Assembly: GCF_040370365.1 (NCBI RefSeq)
Contig: NZ_BAABWQ010000001.1
Location: forward strand, 1,178,001-1,242,000
DNA length: 64,000 nt
Direction: 5' to 3'
From: Shimia sp040370365
GTDB lineage: Bacteria > Pseudomonadota > Alphaproteobacteria > Rhodobacterales > Rhodobacteraceae
This document shows, one piece after another, positions 35,217 to 45,000 of this stretch. The notes under the pieces were generated by a model, which made no database searches, was not told the DNA's origin, and saw only the letters and a program-made list of their open reading frames with translations. Positions within the stretch are counted from its first letter, which is position 1. Each line of letters begins with the position of its first letter. The position numbers and the translations under genes are program-made.

Positions 35217-36275
35217 ATGATTTGTGTTATCCCAAGCGCCAGAGAAGTACGGCTAGATTACCTCGAGCCTCTTATTGAAGCTGGATGTCGTTTTATTGTC
35301 GTTGATGACAGCCCTGGCAGCATCGAAATCGATCATCCACAGTTCAGCGTTTACAATCACGGCCACCAAGACCGCGATCTAGGTGAACTCGTTCATGCAA
35401 TTCCGAGGGGAAATGGTGCCTGCCGGAATTATGGTTTTCTTATTGCATGGCGCCAGTCCGAGCCCGGCGAAATTATTGTGGCCCTTGATGATGATTGCCT
35501 TGTCGATAGTCACGACTGGGCAAGCGCCGCAGAGGCCTCCTTGTCGGACGCTGTGCGTCCGGTGGTTCAGACCGACAAACGTCACTGGAATGTTCTAGAT
35601 CTCTACTCAGGAATCGAACCCGACGCCTACCCAAGAGGTTTCCCTTATAGCGAAAGGCTTGGGTACAAACCCTGTGATTTCGTAAAGCCAAGACAATCGA
35701 AACCGATGTTTAATCTCGGCCTTTGGCAAAACGTCTTTGACGTAAATGCAATCGACAAACTTGAAGGGCCTGAATATCGCCACCCTGACGCCCAGCTTCA
35801 GGAAGCTTCGGTGGTCGTTCCAAATGGATCGCTTGTTTCTGCCTGCTCGATGAATATGATTTTCCGCCGCGAACTCATTCCTGCGGTCTATCAGCTTCCT
35901 ATGGCTGTCGACGTCATGCCGGGTTGGAAAATTGACCGATACGGCGATATTTGGGGCGGCTTCATCACAAAAATGCTCATGGACCTGCAAGGGCATGATT
36001 ACACCGTGGGCGGGCCAATGATCACCCACTTAAAGGAAGGAAACAGCATTAGAAACATTTGGCAGGAACACATCTGCCACTTGGTAAATGACGAATTTAT
36101 CGGATTGGTCGATGGATTTGCCGAGCTGGATCAACCTCAGAACGCAAGCTACCTCGAACTGGTTGCGCACTTCACTGATTATCTCTCCGCAACCAAAGGC
36201 AGCGCCCTTCTGGACGGCTACCTACAACATTTGACCCGCTGCATGGACGCATGGGTAAAGGCATTCGAAAAATGA
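35217..36275 (+). CDS. Reversibly glycosylated polypeptide-like protein (GT75; UDP-arabinopyranose mutase-like)
   Basis: 352 residues resembling plant reversibly glycosylated polypeptides/UDP-arabinose mutases. Matching blocks in order: IIVALDDDCLVDS (D91-D93, plant TVDDDC), YPRGFPYSERLG (R140, equivalent to the arginine that is reversibly glycosylated in plant RGP), NLGLWQNVFDVNAID (plant GLWLNIPDYDA), SACSMNMIFRRELIP (plant CGMNLAFDRDLI) and RYGDIWGGFITKMLMDLQGH (plant RYDDMWAGWC). Such enzymes interconvert pyranose and furanose UDP-pentoses, or act as transferases. Ribosome site AGAGGAAAG upstream. It follows the GT2-GT4 gene by 30 bases, suggesting furanosyl donors for that transferase. 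Confidence 0.78.
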   Translation: MICVIPSAREVRLDYLEPLIEAGCRFIVVDDSPGSIEIDHPQFSVYNHGHQDRDLGELVHAIPRGNGACRNYGFLIAWRQSEPGEIIVALDDDCLVDSHDWASAAEASLSDAVRPVVQTDKRHWNVLDLYSGIEPDAYPRGFPYSERLGYKPCDFVKPRQSKPMFNLGLWQNVFDVNAIDKLEGPEYRHPDAQLQEASVVVPNGSLVSACSMNMIFRRELIPAVYQLPMAVDVMPGWKIDRYGDIWGGFITKMLMDLQGHDYTVGGPMITHLKEGNSIRNIWQEHICHLVNDEFIGLVDGFAELDQPQNASYLELVAHFTDYLSATKGSALLDGYLQHLTRCMDAWVKAFEK

Positions 36276-36869
36276 AATGAAAAGCCGTGCAATGTACTCG
36301 AACCCACTATTTCACTACATGATTAAAGATATGGATATTTGCTGCAGCGACATCGTTGGAGGCGGCATACCTGCCGCCGACAACGACGCTGAAATATCCC
36401 AAACCATTGTGCAAGGTACATGAAGCGCGTTGATTATCACTGAGGTGCTATTGCATAGAGCTGTACGACAACTTTCGCCGTCCTTTTCGGACTGGCCGAA
36501 ATCCGGAGTGCCTGCAACCAATGCACCTCAAAAACCAGCGCCAAATCAGGGACACCGAAAAACGCAAACCTTCTTTGGCTCCGCTCTTTCGAGGCTGAAA
36601 CAGGAACGCGATGGCTGCGTCTGCGAGTTGCTCTACCGGCAAATCGATGGTGCTACCGCCCATACCAATCCATGCATAAAGGGACGCATATCAGAGGTCA
36701 GACGTATGACACGCTTCTTGAGCAATAGTATTCATGCCAGAAGCCGTATCTAGCCTGCAATTTGGCTGCCCTAAAATGAAACGGATGTTTGCGGCGGCGT
36801 CAACAAAACGTGTTTTCTGTTTTACTGCCGGCAACCAAATGGTTCCCCCGCCATCGGTCGGAATGGGCC
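36276..36869. other. Gene-free convergent stretch
   Basis: About 590 bases between the GT75-like gene (+) and the pentose operon (-). Several short open frames exist but none has a ribosome site or family resemblance. It contains the strong stem-loop listed separately. Confidence 0.4.
36354..36385. terminator. Strong stem-loop after the GT75-like gene
   Basis: GGCGGCA (36361-36367) and TGCCGCC (36372-36378) pair around TACC; beyond a GA/GA step (36359-36360 with 3679-80 of the same block, i.e. 36379-36380) the outer stem CGTTG/CAACG (36354-36358, 36381-36385) also pairs. Twelve pairs with tandem G-A mismatches, 78 bases after the stop. No T run, so termination is uncertain. Confidence 0.5.
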
Positions 36870-38384
36870 TCACGATCTATCACACTCTTCCACTTCGAGA
36901 AGGTTTTGTGGGATGTTCTGATAGCAAACTGGTCGCAAAAACCGTCGAATGGAAAGTGTTCCGACCGAAGTGGCCCCAAAATTTGTTGATGCGGGGTACG
37001 GTCCGCCGTGAACCATTGCATCACTGACTTCGACCCCAGTCGGGAAGCCATTGACCAAAATACGGCCCGCTTTTCGCTCCAGTATCGGTAGCAATTTGCG
37101 TGCCAGAGCCGTGTCGCCGTCGTCAAGGTGTAGCGTGCACGTCAATTGCCCTGTGAGCTCCTTTGCAACGGCGATCACCTCGTCTTTGGTCTTGGCAAGC
37201 ACAACGACACCTAGCGGCCCAAACACCTCTTCTTTCAAATCGTCATTCAGCAACCAGTTCTGAGCCGTGGTCGTAAAAAGCTGAGCTGCAGCCTCTCTTT
37301 GCGTGCAAGCTCCAAACAAAACCCGATTGACGTGAGGAGCTGCAGCGATTGCGTCACCTCCCTTTTGATAGGCCGAAGCAATTGCGTTTGTCAGCATGAT
37401 TTGCGGTGGGGTGTCCTCAAGCTCGGTTTTTGCGGTCGAGACAAACGTCTGCACTTCTGGTCCGTCGATCAGAACCACCACTCCAGGATTTGTGCAAAAC
37501 TGCCCAGCGCCCATGGTCAGCGATGCGGCCCACCCCTTGGCGATCTCCGCCGCACGCTGAGACAAGGCGTCCGGCAGGACAAGCATTGGATTGATCGAGC
37601 CAAGTTCGCCGAAAAAGGGAATGGGTTCCGGACGGGCCGCACAAATGTCAAACAACGCACGCCCCCCACGCAAAGATCCCGTGAACCCCACAGCTCTTAT
37701 CAACGGATGCTTGACAAGGGCCTCACCGGCATCGAACCCGTACCCTTGCAGCAGGCCGAAAACGCCCGCATCAACACCACAGAACTTGATGGCTGCATCA
37801 ATCGCTTGCGCCACGATATCTGACGTTCCCGGATGGGCTGGATGACCTTTGACGACCACCGGACAACCCGCTGCGAGAGCGGCGGCTGTGTCGCCCCCAG
37901 CGGTCGAGAAAGCCAGCGGAAAATTCGACGCTCCAAAAACTGCAACTGGTCCGATTGGACGCTGAATCATCCGCAATTCCGGCCGTGGTAACGGGATGCG
38001 GTCGGGCAATGCGACGTCGAGCCTGCGGTCTAAACAGTCGCCTGCCTCGATGTGATCGGCAAAGAGCTTGAGCTGCGCCGTGGTCCTGCCTCTTTCCCCC
38101 ACAAGCCGCCCCTCAGGAAGGCCAGTCTCACGACATCCGATCTCGGTAATATGATCGCCACGCGCATCAATTTCGATCGCGATTTGGCGCAAAAATGCGG
38201 CCCGATCAGACGGAGAACTGTATCCGAATGTCCAAAACGCGTGCTCAGCTGCCTGCACGGCTTGATCAACCAGAACAGAGTCTGCCACAGCAAAAACATC
38301 CGGTTCACCGCTGGTAGGTTGGTTGGCAAATTGCGCAGAAGATTTAATCCATTGACCGGCAATAAGATGTCCCGATTTTAGCAT
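36870..38384 (-). CDS. 2,5-dioxovalerate (alpha-ketoglutarate semialdehyde) dehydrogenase
   Basis: 504-residue aldehyde dehydrogenase of the KGSADH type. Catalytic cysteine in MGAGQFCTNPGVVV, general-base glutamate in FFGELGSINPM, cofactor region GPVAVFGASNFPLAFS and FTGSLRGGRAL. Its C terminus (FGATSVGTLSIRRFLRPVCYQ) is typical of the group. It oxidises 2-oxoglutarate semialdehyde to 2-oxoglutarate with NAD(P), the last step of the oxidative pentose (Weimberg) or acid-sugar route. Last gene of an eight-gene operon with the dehydratases upstream. Called xylA in Caulobacter, a name avoided here because it also means xylose isomerase. Confidence 0.88.
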   Translation of the reverse strand: MLKSGHLIAGQWIKSSAQFANQPTSGEPDVFAVADSVLVDQAVQAAEHAFWTFGYSSPSDRAAFLRQIAIEIDARGDHITEIGCRETGLPEGRLVGERGRTTAQLKLFADHIEAGDCLDRRLDVALPDRIPLPRPELRMIQRPIGPVAVFGASNFPLAFSTAGGDTAAALAAGCPVVVKGHPAHPGTSDIVAQAIDAAIKFCGVDAGVFGLLQGYGFDAGEALVKHPLIRAVGFTGSLRGGRALFDICAARPEPIPFFGELGSINPMLVLPDALSQRAAEIAKGWAASLTMGAGQFCTNPGVVVLIDGPEVQTFVSTAKTELEDTPPQIMLTNAIASAYQKGGDAIAAAPHVNRVLFGACTQREAAAQLFTTTAQNWLLNDDLKEEVFGPLGVVVLAKTKDEVIAVAKELTGQLTCTLHLDDGDTALARKLLPILERKAGRILVNGFPTGVEVSDAMVHGGPYPASTNFGATSVGTLSIRRFLRPVCYQNIPQNLLEVEECDRS

Positions 38385-38402
38385 GGTGTTTCCGATCTAA
38401 TT

Positions 38403-39545
38403 TTAGAGCAAGTCCCGACGGGCAAGATTGTGCATCAACTCTCTGATGCCAAAGGTCCATTCGCGACAATGCGTCGACAGTTGAACAGTATTGCGCAGCG
38501 CGCCGAGGTGCTTTGAAGAGATGGACACCACATCGCCAATCTTATGTGTGAACCCTTCGTTTGGGGTGTCGCGGTCTTGAGTCGGGGCAAAGAGTGTCCC
38601 TAAAAACAGCATCAGCCCGTCAGGATACTGGTGATGACGACCCAAGGTTTGTTGCACGAGATTCAGAGGATCGCGGCTGATCTCCTTCATGGAAGAGTTG
38701 CCATGTAGGACATAACCATCCTCTGCCCCTGTAACCGTCATATTGAGTTCAGCTGCGCGCACATCATCAAGTGTAAAGCCAGTATCAAACAGTCGTATCA
38801 TGGGCCCGATAGAACAGGACGCATTATTGTCCTTTGCCTTAGAGAGGAGCAATGCCGAGCGCCCTTCTATATCACGTAAATTAACATCATTGCCTAACGT
38901 AGCCCCAACGATCTTTCCCCTAGAAGACACCGCTAGCACAATTTCGGGCTCTGGATTGTTCCATCTTGAAATCGGATGTAGCCCAACCTCTGCACCATAC
39001 CCGACAGATGACAGCGTTTGGGACTTCGAAAACACCTCGGCATCGGGCCCGATCCCGACTTCGAGGTATTGAGACCAAAGCCCTTCTTTGATCAGAGCCG
39101 CTTTAACCCGCTCCGCATCTTTCGAGCCAGCCTTGATGCTTTTCAGGTTTTTACCGATCAACGCACCAATTTTTTGACGAACGGCATTCGCTTTTTGCGG
39201 GTCGCCTGCAGCTTGTTCTTCAATCACCCGCTCGACCATGGAGCTGGCGAACGTCACGCCGCAGGCTTTGATGGACTGTAGATCACAGGGCGCAAGCAGG
39301 TGCGTTTGTGTCAAATCACCAACCGTCGCGTTCGTGAGGTCTTGCGTCGAGCCAATGATGGTACCGTGCGCCAACGTTACATGACTGACAGGATCATCCA
39401 TTTCGCAGATGTCGCGGACCAAAGGGGCGGTATTCGACGTGATATCAACGACATCATCGCCACGAATTGTGACAACTGAGGGGCCCTGCACGTCTGCATT
39501 CCACACACGCCCAAGAAGAACACCATCTTTTGGAAAATCGGTCAT
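38403..39545 (-). CDS. xylX: 2-keto-3-deoxy-pentonate dehydratase, FAH family (XylX-like)
   Basis: 380-residue fumarylacetoacetate-hydrolase-fold protein. Metal ligands are visible in NPEPEIVLAVSS (E-x-E) and the following GNDVNLRDIEGRSALLL (D), with the acid pair near SCSIGPMIRLFD. FAH-fold XylX dehydrates 2-keto-3-deoxy-D-xylonate to 2-oxoglutarate semialdehyde. It lies between an IlvD/Edd pentonate dehydratase and the semialdehyde dehydrogenase, which fits exactly the middle step. The same fold is used with L-arabinonate in some bacteria, so the sugar is not fixed by sequence. Confidence 0.83.
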   Translation of the reverse strand: MTDFPKDGVLLGRVWNADVQGPSVVTIRGDDVVDITSNTAPLVRDICEMDDPVSHVTLAHGTIIGSTQDLTNATVGDLTQTHLLAPCDLQSIKACGVTFASSMVERVIEEQAAGDPQKANAVRQKIGALIGKNLKSIKAGSKDAERVKAALIKEGLWSQYLEVGIGPDAEVFSKSQTLSSVGYGAEVGLHPISRWNNPEPEIVLAVSSRGKIVGATLGNDVNLRDIEGRSALLLSKAKDNNASCSIGPMIRLFDTGFTLDDVRAAELNMTVTGAEDGYVLHGNSSMKEISRDPLNLVQQTLGRHHQYPDGLMLFLGTLFAPTQDRDTPNEGFTHKIGDVVSISSKHLGALRNTVQLSTHCREWTFGIRELMHNLARRDLL

Positions 39546-39585
39546 ATCGCTGCGTTACCTTTCTGTCTTTGGCTCAAAGTACACA

Positions 39586-41379
39586 TCAATGACTGTCCCT
39601 TGGCAAATGGCGCCGTACCTTTTGATAAGTTGTTGCCAGCTCCAGACATCCACCGTCGGAGAGTTGCCCGACATTGGCGCGGTATATTTCTTGCCACGGT
39701 GTCTGATTGAACAAATCAGGCGGCGCCCAGCGCGCTTTGCGCTGCTGCCATTCCTCCGGATCTACAAGCGCGTTAAGCGTTCGGCTTTCCAGATCCATCC
39801 GAACCATGTCTCCGGTTCGCAGAAAGGCCAGACCGCCGCCAACCGCAGCCTCGGGTGACGCATTGAGCACTGACGGGCTTTCGGACGTGCCCGACTGTCG
39901 TCCGTCACCGACAGTTGGCAAATGTTTCACACCATCCTTAAGGAGCGCATCAGGTGGTTGCATGTTCACAACCTCTGCTGATCCGGGATACCCGATGCAC
40001 CCTGCCCCGCGCATGAACAAAATGGTGTTTTCATCTATCTTGAGGTCAGGATCATTGACCGACGCATGATAGTGCTCCGGTCCATCAAAAACCACGGCCC
40101 TCGCATCAAACACGTTTTTTTGTCCAGGTTTGTTTAGGAAACGTCGGCGAAAGTCTTGTGAAATCACACTGGTTTTCATGAGTGCGGAAGAGAACAGGTT
40201 GCCGCTCAGGACCATGAAGCCCGCCTGTTCGCGCAAAGGTTTGCTAACGGGAGCAATGACATCGTGATCGAGGCTGCGCACACCTTCCAGCGTCGCCCCA
40301 AGCGTTTGACCCGACACAGTCATAACATCAATGTGCAGCAGGTCTGACACCTGCATTTCGCCCATCACGGCAGGAACACCGCCAGCACGATAAAATCGTT
40401 CTCCGAGGTGTTTTCCCGCGGGCTGCATATTCACCAAAAGTGGCAAGTCAAAGCCATACTTCTGCCAGTCCGTAACATCGAGTTCGACACCAATGTGGCG
40501 CGCGATTGCTTGGATGTGCGGCGGCGCATTTGTCGAACCGCCTATAGCTGTGGCAACTTTGATTGCGTTCTCAAACGCTTTACGTGTCATCACCTTAGAA
40601 GGGGTCAGATCCTCATGTACCATTGAGACAATCCGCTTGCCTGTCTCGAAAGCCATTTGCATTCGCTCGCGAAACGGAGCCGGGATTGCGGCGCAGCCGG
40701 GCAAGCTCATCCCCAAAACCTCGGCCAGTGCATTCATGGTGCTTGCAGTGCCCATTGTATTGCAATGCCCCAATGACGGAGCAGACGCGCAAGCGCGGCG
40801 AATGAATTCATCGTAGTCAATGATACCCTCGGCAAGCTGGCGACGGCTCTCCCAAATTATCGTGCCAGACCCCGCCAGTTCACCTTTCCACCATCCATCT
40901 AGCATCGGGCCGCCAGAGAGAACGATTGCAGGCAAATCGACTGTGGCGGCCCCCATCAACATTGCTGGCGTGGTCTTATCGCATCCAGTTGTTAAAACAA
41001 CGCCATCCAAAGGGTAGCCATGCAAAACCTCGACCAACCCCAGGTAGGCTAGGTTACGATCCAACGCCGCCGTAGGGCGTTTGCCGTTTTCGTGAATGGG
41101 GTGGACGGGAAACTCCATGGGAATGCCACCGGCGTCCCGAATGCCGGCTTTGATCCGGTCCATCAAGAATACGTGGATCTTGTTACACGGGGTCAATTCT
41201 GAACCCGTCTGGGCAATCCCAATAATCGGGCGACCAGATTGTAGCTCTTCGCGCGTAAAATCGCTGTTTTGATAGCGTTCCAAATGCAACGCCGTCATGC
41301 CCGGGTTTTCACGGTTATCAAACCACTCCCGCGACCTCAGCCTGGCCTCGCCTGGCTTTTCTGGGCGGTTTTCCGTCAT
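39586..41379 (-). CDS. xylD: Pentonate dehydratase (IlvD/Edd family, XylD-like)
   Basis: 597 residues of the IlvD/Edd family, very close in layout to Caulobacter D-xylonate dehydratase. Blocks include PIIGIAQTGSELTPCNK and LTTGCDKTTPAMLMGAA and GHCNTMGTASTMNA, whose cysteines bind the 2Fe-2S cluster, and LPTVGDGRQSGTSESPS. C terminus ends in LPRDSH, as in XylD (LPRHNH). It would convert D-xylonate (or L-arabinonate) to the 2-keto-3-deoxy acid. Ribosome site AAGGGA upstream of ATG 41379. No xylose dehydrogenase or lactonase is in the operon, so aldonate may come from elsewhere. Confidence 0.85.
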   Translation of the reverse strand: MTENRPEKPGEARLRSREWFDNRENPGMTALHLERYQNSDFTREELQSGRPIIGIAQTGSELTPCNKIHVFLMDRIKAGIRDAGGIPMEFPVHPIHENGKRPTAALDRNLAYLGLVEVLHGYPLDGVVLTTGCDKTTPAMLMGAATVDLPAIVLSGGPMLDGWWKGELAGSGTIIWESRRQLAEGIIDYDEFIRRACASAPSLGHCNTMGTASTMNALAEVLGMSLPGCAAIPAPFRERMQMAFETGKRIVSMVHEDLTPSKVMTRKAFENAIKVATAIGGSTNAPPHIQAIARHIGVELDVTDWQKYGFDLPLLVNMQPAGKHLGERFYRAGGVPAVMGEMQVSDLLHIDVMTVSGQTLGATLEGVRSLDHDVIAPVSKPLREQAGFMVLSGNLFSSALMKTSVISQDFRRRFLNKPGQKNVFDARAVVFDGPEHYHASVNDPDLKIDENTILFMRGAGCIGYPGSAEVVNMQPPDALLKDGVKHLPTVGDGRQSGTSESPSVLNASPEAAVGGGLAFLRTGDMVRMDLESRTLNALVDPEEWQQRKARWAPPDLFNQTPWQEIYRANVGQLSDGGCLELATTYQKVRRHLPRDSH

Positions 41380-41424
41380 AAGATCAATCCCTTGTAAGGT
41401 AGGTGGCCATAGAATTTTCGGGAA

Positions 41425-42381
41425 TTAGTGGCGTGCCTTGTTTTCGCGCCCGTACACCAAAAGCATGCTGACAATCACGACTCCGTAGATGATTTGGCGG
41501 AAGGCTTCGGGCATCTGCATGATCGACAGGACTGAGTTGAGGAACACGATCAATACGACGCCGATAAGTGTTCCTAGAAAACGCCCGCGCCCGCCTAGAA
41601 TATGTGTTCCACCCAAAACAACGGCGGCGATGGCAGGCAGCAAAAATGGTGCCCCCATACCCTGATATGCTTTGGCAGAATATCCCGCGAGTAAAATGCC
41701 AGCCATCGAAGCGCAAAGTGAGGACGCAACAAATGCACCTATGATGACCCAATGTGTTCGGATGCCCGACAAGAAGGCCGCGCTCTCCTTTGCGCCCGTC
41801 GCGTAGATTGATTTTCCAAAGCCCGTGCGTGTCAAAATGATGGTGATCACGACCGACACAGCTCCCCAAACGAATACGGCTGCAGGTAAACCCGCAATTT
41901 TGTCGGCGGCCAAAAACCGCATCAAAGGCGTTGCTTCAGTTTGCGGAGCAAAACCGCCAGTATGAGCGATCATTAAACCACGCAGAACCGAGTCCACGCC
42001 GAGGGTGAAAATCATCGAAGGGATGCGGAGGTACGACACCCCCAACCCGTTGACCACCCCGACCACCAACCCGACACTGAGACCGGCGGGTATGGCCCAA
42101 GCGCCCCCGACCGTTGTCGCCATCATCGCGGCGGCAGTCAGCGTCCAAGGCAGGGACAAATCTATGTGACCCAACAAGATCACCATCATCATGCCCGCAG
42201 CACAAAGCCCAAGGAAGGAGCCGATTTGCAGCTGTTGTAGCAAGTAGGACATGGTGAGCATCGGGGCTGTCCCCTGCGTCGCCAATGTATACCCTGTGCC
42301 AATCAAAACAATGACGACGGTAAAGGCCGCAGCGATAGCGATTGGTCGGTTTTCCGGTGTCACCGAAATGAACGTACTCAT
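41425..42381 (-). CDS. Sugar ABC importer permease (RbsC-type), second copy
   Basis: 318-residue permease of the ribose/xylose/galactose (CUT2) class with about ten helices: MVILLGHIDLSLPWTLTAAAM, VNGLGVSYLRIPSMIFTLG, and a C-terminal AIAAVVLGGTHILGGRGRFLGTL. Overlaps the preceding permease gene by four bases. Works with the 42378-43421 subunit as a heterodimer. Confidence 0.87.
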   Translation of the reverse strand: MSTFISVTPENRPIAIAAAFTVVIVLIGTGYTLATQGTAPMLTMSYLLQQLQIGSFLGLCAAGMMMVILLGHIDLSLPWTLTAAAMMATTVGGAWAIPAGLSVGLVVGVVNGLGVSYLRIPSMIFTLGVDSVLRGLMIAHTGGFAPQTEATPLMRFLAADKIAGLPAAVFVWGAVSVVITIILTRTGFGKSIYATGAKESAAFLSGIRTHWVIIGAFVASSLCASMAGILLAGYSAKAYQGMGAPFLLPAIAAVVLGGTHILGGRGRFLGTLIGVVLIVFLNSVLSIMQMPEAFRQIIYGVVIVSMLLVYGRENKARH

Positions 42382-43421
42382 CGAAACAACTCCAACTTGT
42401 TTTTGACTCGAAATGTGCGGATGGCCCCAATGCTTACAGCCGCCAAAAGCACAAGACCTTCGATCAGAGATTGCAAAAGCGGATCGATGGACAAAATGCG
42501 GAAGTAAAATGAGATAACGCGCAATATCCCGGCCCCAACCAAAGATCCAATCGCACCGCCAACCCCACCCAGTAGCGACGTGCCCCCCAAGACGACCGCT
42601 GCAATGGAGTTGAGCGTATAGGCACCTGCCTGATTGATGTCGGCGTTTCCTGAAGAGGTCTGGATGGCCAAATACAAACCCGCGCAGGATGCAAAAAAGC
42701 CTGCCAATGTGAAGGCCGCAATTTTTGCACGGGCCACAGGAAGCCCTGACATATACGCAGCGCTCTCGGCTGACCCTACTGCGTAGACCGTGCGGCCGGT
42801 AACTGTCCGTTTAAACGGCACCCAAACGCATACTCCCAACACAAACAGAATGACCAAAGGCACGGGCACATTCGCAATTGGCTGTAACCACGCAGCGTTC
42901 CCGTTGTCGGCAAAACCATAGGTTTCGGCAAAATCAAAAACCGCGTTGGTAAGAGCCCAGTTCAGATCACTGCTGATATCTCCCCCCGGAGAGGGGCGAA
43001 CCAACAACGCCAGTCCGCTTGCTATGGCTCCTGTGGCCAATGTCGCGATGATGGGCTGAATGCGCCCAAAGACAACAATCAAACCATTCATCAGCCCAAA
43101 GGCCGTCCCTGCAGACAAGGTGACAATCATCCCGCCAACCATTTGTAGCGGTGACCCTGTCACAACATGCGATGCAATTGTATTCGTGAGCGTCATAACC
43201 GCGCCTACGGATAAGTCCAGACCTCCCATCAATACTGGAACGGTCTGTGCCATTGCGAGAAACCCGATAACCACGCTTTCATTGGCGTTTTGGATGAACA
43301 CGCTGGTCGAAAATCCACGGGGATGGAGAATGTGGTAGCCAATAAACAGCACCGTAAAGAGCAGCAAAGCCCCTGTGAAACCGCGGTTCCGCCCGACCCA
43401 TGATTTGAAACGGATCATCAT
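42378..43421 (-). CDS. Sugar ABC importer permease (RbsC-type), first copy
   Basis: 347-residue CUT2 permease: QTVPVLMGGLDLSVGAVMTL, NGLIVVFGRIQPIIATLATG, LNSIAAVVLGGTSLLGGVGG. Overlaps the ATPase gene by four bases and the next permease gene by four. Two different permeases in tandem is common for pentose importers of this class. Confidence 0.87.
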   Translation of the reverse strand: MMIRFKSWVGRNRGFTGALLLFTVLFIGYHILHPRGFSTSVFIQNANESVVIGFLAMAQTVPVLMGGLDLSVGAVMTLTNTIASHVVTGSPLQMVGGMIVTLSAGTAFGLMNGLIVVFGRIQPIIATLATGAIASGLALLVRPSPGGDISSDLNWALTNAVFDFAETYGFADNGNAAWLQPIANVPVPLVILFVLGVCVWVPFKRTVTGRTVYAVGSAESAAYMSGLPVARAKIAAFTLAGFFASCAGLYLAIQTSSGNADINQAGAYTLNSIAAVVLGGTSLLGGVGGAIGSLVGAGILRVISFYFRILSIDPLLQSLIEGLVLLAAVSIGAIRTFRVKNKLELFR

Positions 43422-44935
43422 GCCACTTCTTCCGATTGAATGTTGAGGGATGCTGCGACAATGGCTTGCTCGGTAAGCTGCGCGCCTTGCAGCTCACTAA
43501 CCACAAGCCCGTCGTACATGATCGAGACCCGGTCGCAGCATCCGATCAATTCCGCATAATCTGTTGAATACAAAAGGATCGCTTTTCCCGCATTTGCGAG
43601 GTCACGGATCAGGCTGTAAATCTCTTGCTTGGTACCGACATCAATGCCTCGCGTCGGATCATTGAGTAAAATCACGTCTGGATTCAGCGCCAGCCATTTG
43701 GCAATTACAACCTTTTGTTGATTGCCCCCCGACAAAGTTTCCACAGCCACGGCCGGACTTGAGGTTTTGATTTGCAGCTTTGCAATTGCGTCGTCGATCT
43801 CGCGCGCTGCAAGGTTTGCATCTATCAATGCACCGCGAGACACGCCGGAATAGTTGGGCAACAAAAGGTTGTCCGCGATTGAAAGACTCAACATCAAGCC
43901 TTCGGTTTTTCGATCCTCCGGAACCAATGCCATTGCAGCGTTTTTGCATGCAGATGGTGATTTTGGAGAAAACGGCGTGCCTTTTAGATCAACGGCCCCT
44001 GTGACCCCTTTCAGAACGCCAAACAATGCGAGAAGAAGCTCTTTTTGCCCCTGTCCATCCAAGCCACCGAGCCCGACAATCTCACCCTTTCCAATGGATA
44101 AGTCGACGCCGGTCAGGCTGTTTTCCCAATGCAATTTTGACACAGAAAGTGCAGGGTCCGTAGCCCTTTCCCGTGCCGGTTTTGCTGGATACTGAGCGTC
44201 TATGTCCCTGCCAATCATCAGGTGAACGATCTCGTTTTCCGACAGATCCCCTTTGTCAAAACTCCTGATATGACTGCCATTTCGAAACACCGAAAGCCGA
44301 TCGCAAAGCGCCTCGACCTCTTGCATGCGGTGGCTGATAAACAAGCTTGAAACGTTGTTGGCGGTGAGTTGGTCCAGCAGTTCATAAACAGTTTCCACGT
44401 CCCGACTGGTCAACGCCGAAGTTGCCTCATCCAAAATCAAGACCCGTGGGTCTTTGCTAATCGCCTTTGCGATCTCGACCATTTGGCGACGTGACAAGCT
44501 AAGGTCGCGGACACGGGCATCAGGATCTACGTCTTCGCATTTGATCCGCGCGAGCACTTCTTCGGCCATGCGCCGCTGCGCTGACCCGTCGATGAGTCCA
44601 AACCTGCGCGGAGGATTATCAATGAAAATATTCTCGGCCACAGACAGGTCAGGTATCAGCGAAAGCTCTTGAAAAATGCACACAATGCCGTCTTCTGTGG
44701 CCTCGGACGGAGACCGATACTGTACCGGTTCGCCATCCACCAACACCTGGCCCTCGCTTGGCGGCAGCACGCCGGATAATATCTTTATGAGTGTCGACTT
44801 GCCTGCGCCGTTTTCGCCCAAAATACCGTGCACCGACCCTGCACGGCAGGAAAAATCCACATCTTTTAAGGCAGTTATCCCACCGAAATAGCGAGATACA
44901 TTGTCGAGGCGAACTATTTCAGAGGTTTCGTGCAT
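43418..44935 (-). CDS. Sugar ABC importer ATPase, two-domain (CUT2)
   Basis: 505 residues with two ABC domains. N-terminal domain intact: GILGENGAGKSTLIKILSG, LSLSRRQMVEIAKAI, VLILDEATSAL. C-terminal domain with degenerate Walker A (GLGGLDGQGQKELLLAL), as usual for RbsA/XylG types, and TLSGGNQQKVVIAKWL, VILLNDPTRGIDVG. Energises import of the pentose used by the downstream Weimberg genes. Confidence 0.9.
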   Translation of the reverse strand: MHETSEIVRLDNVSRYFGGITALKDVDFSCRAGSVHGILGENGAGKSTLIKILSGVLPPSEGQVLVDGEPVQYRSPSEATEDGIVCIFQELSLIPDLSVAENIFIDNPPRRFGLIDGSAQRRMAEEVLARIKCEDVDPDARVRDLSLSRRQMVEIAKAISKDPRVLILDEATSALTSRDVETVYELLDQLTANNVSSLFISHRMQEVEALCDRLSVFRNGSHIRSFDKGDLSENEIVHLMIGRDIDAQYPAKPARERATDPALSVSKLHWENSLTGVDLSIGKGEIVGLGGLDGQGQKELLLALFGVLKGVTGAVDLKGTPFSPKSPSACKNAAMALVPEDRKTEGLMLSLSIADNLLLPNYSGVSRGALIDANLAAREIDDAIAKLQIKTSSPAVAVETLSGGNQQKVVIAKWLALNPDVILLNDPTRGIDVGTKQEIYSLIRDLANAGKAILLYSTDYAELIGCCDRVSIMYDGLVVSELQGAQLTEQAIVAASLNIQSEEVA

Positions 44936-44959
44936 TAGGTAAATTCTTTCAAAATGTGG

Positions 44960-44984
44960 TGGGGCGCAGCAATGCGGCGCCCCA
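44960..44984 (-). terminator. Stem-loop between binding-protein and ATPase genes
   Basis: TGGGGCGC (44960-44967) pairs perfectly with GCGCCCCA (44977-44984), loop nine bases. It lies 16 bases after the binding-protein stop and before the ATPase start, a usual place for a stabilising or attenuating hairpin. Confidence 0.55.
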
Positions 44985-45000
44985 ACAATTCAGACGTCGA

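Noticed and set aside
36430..36753. Open frame of 107 codons after the GT75-like gene
   Set aside because: No family resemblance or ribosome site, and composition unlike neighbouring proteins.
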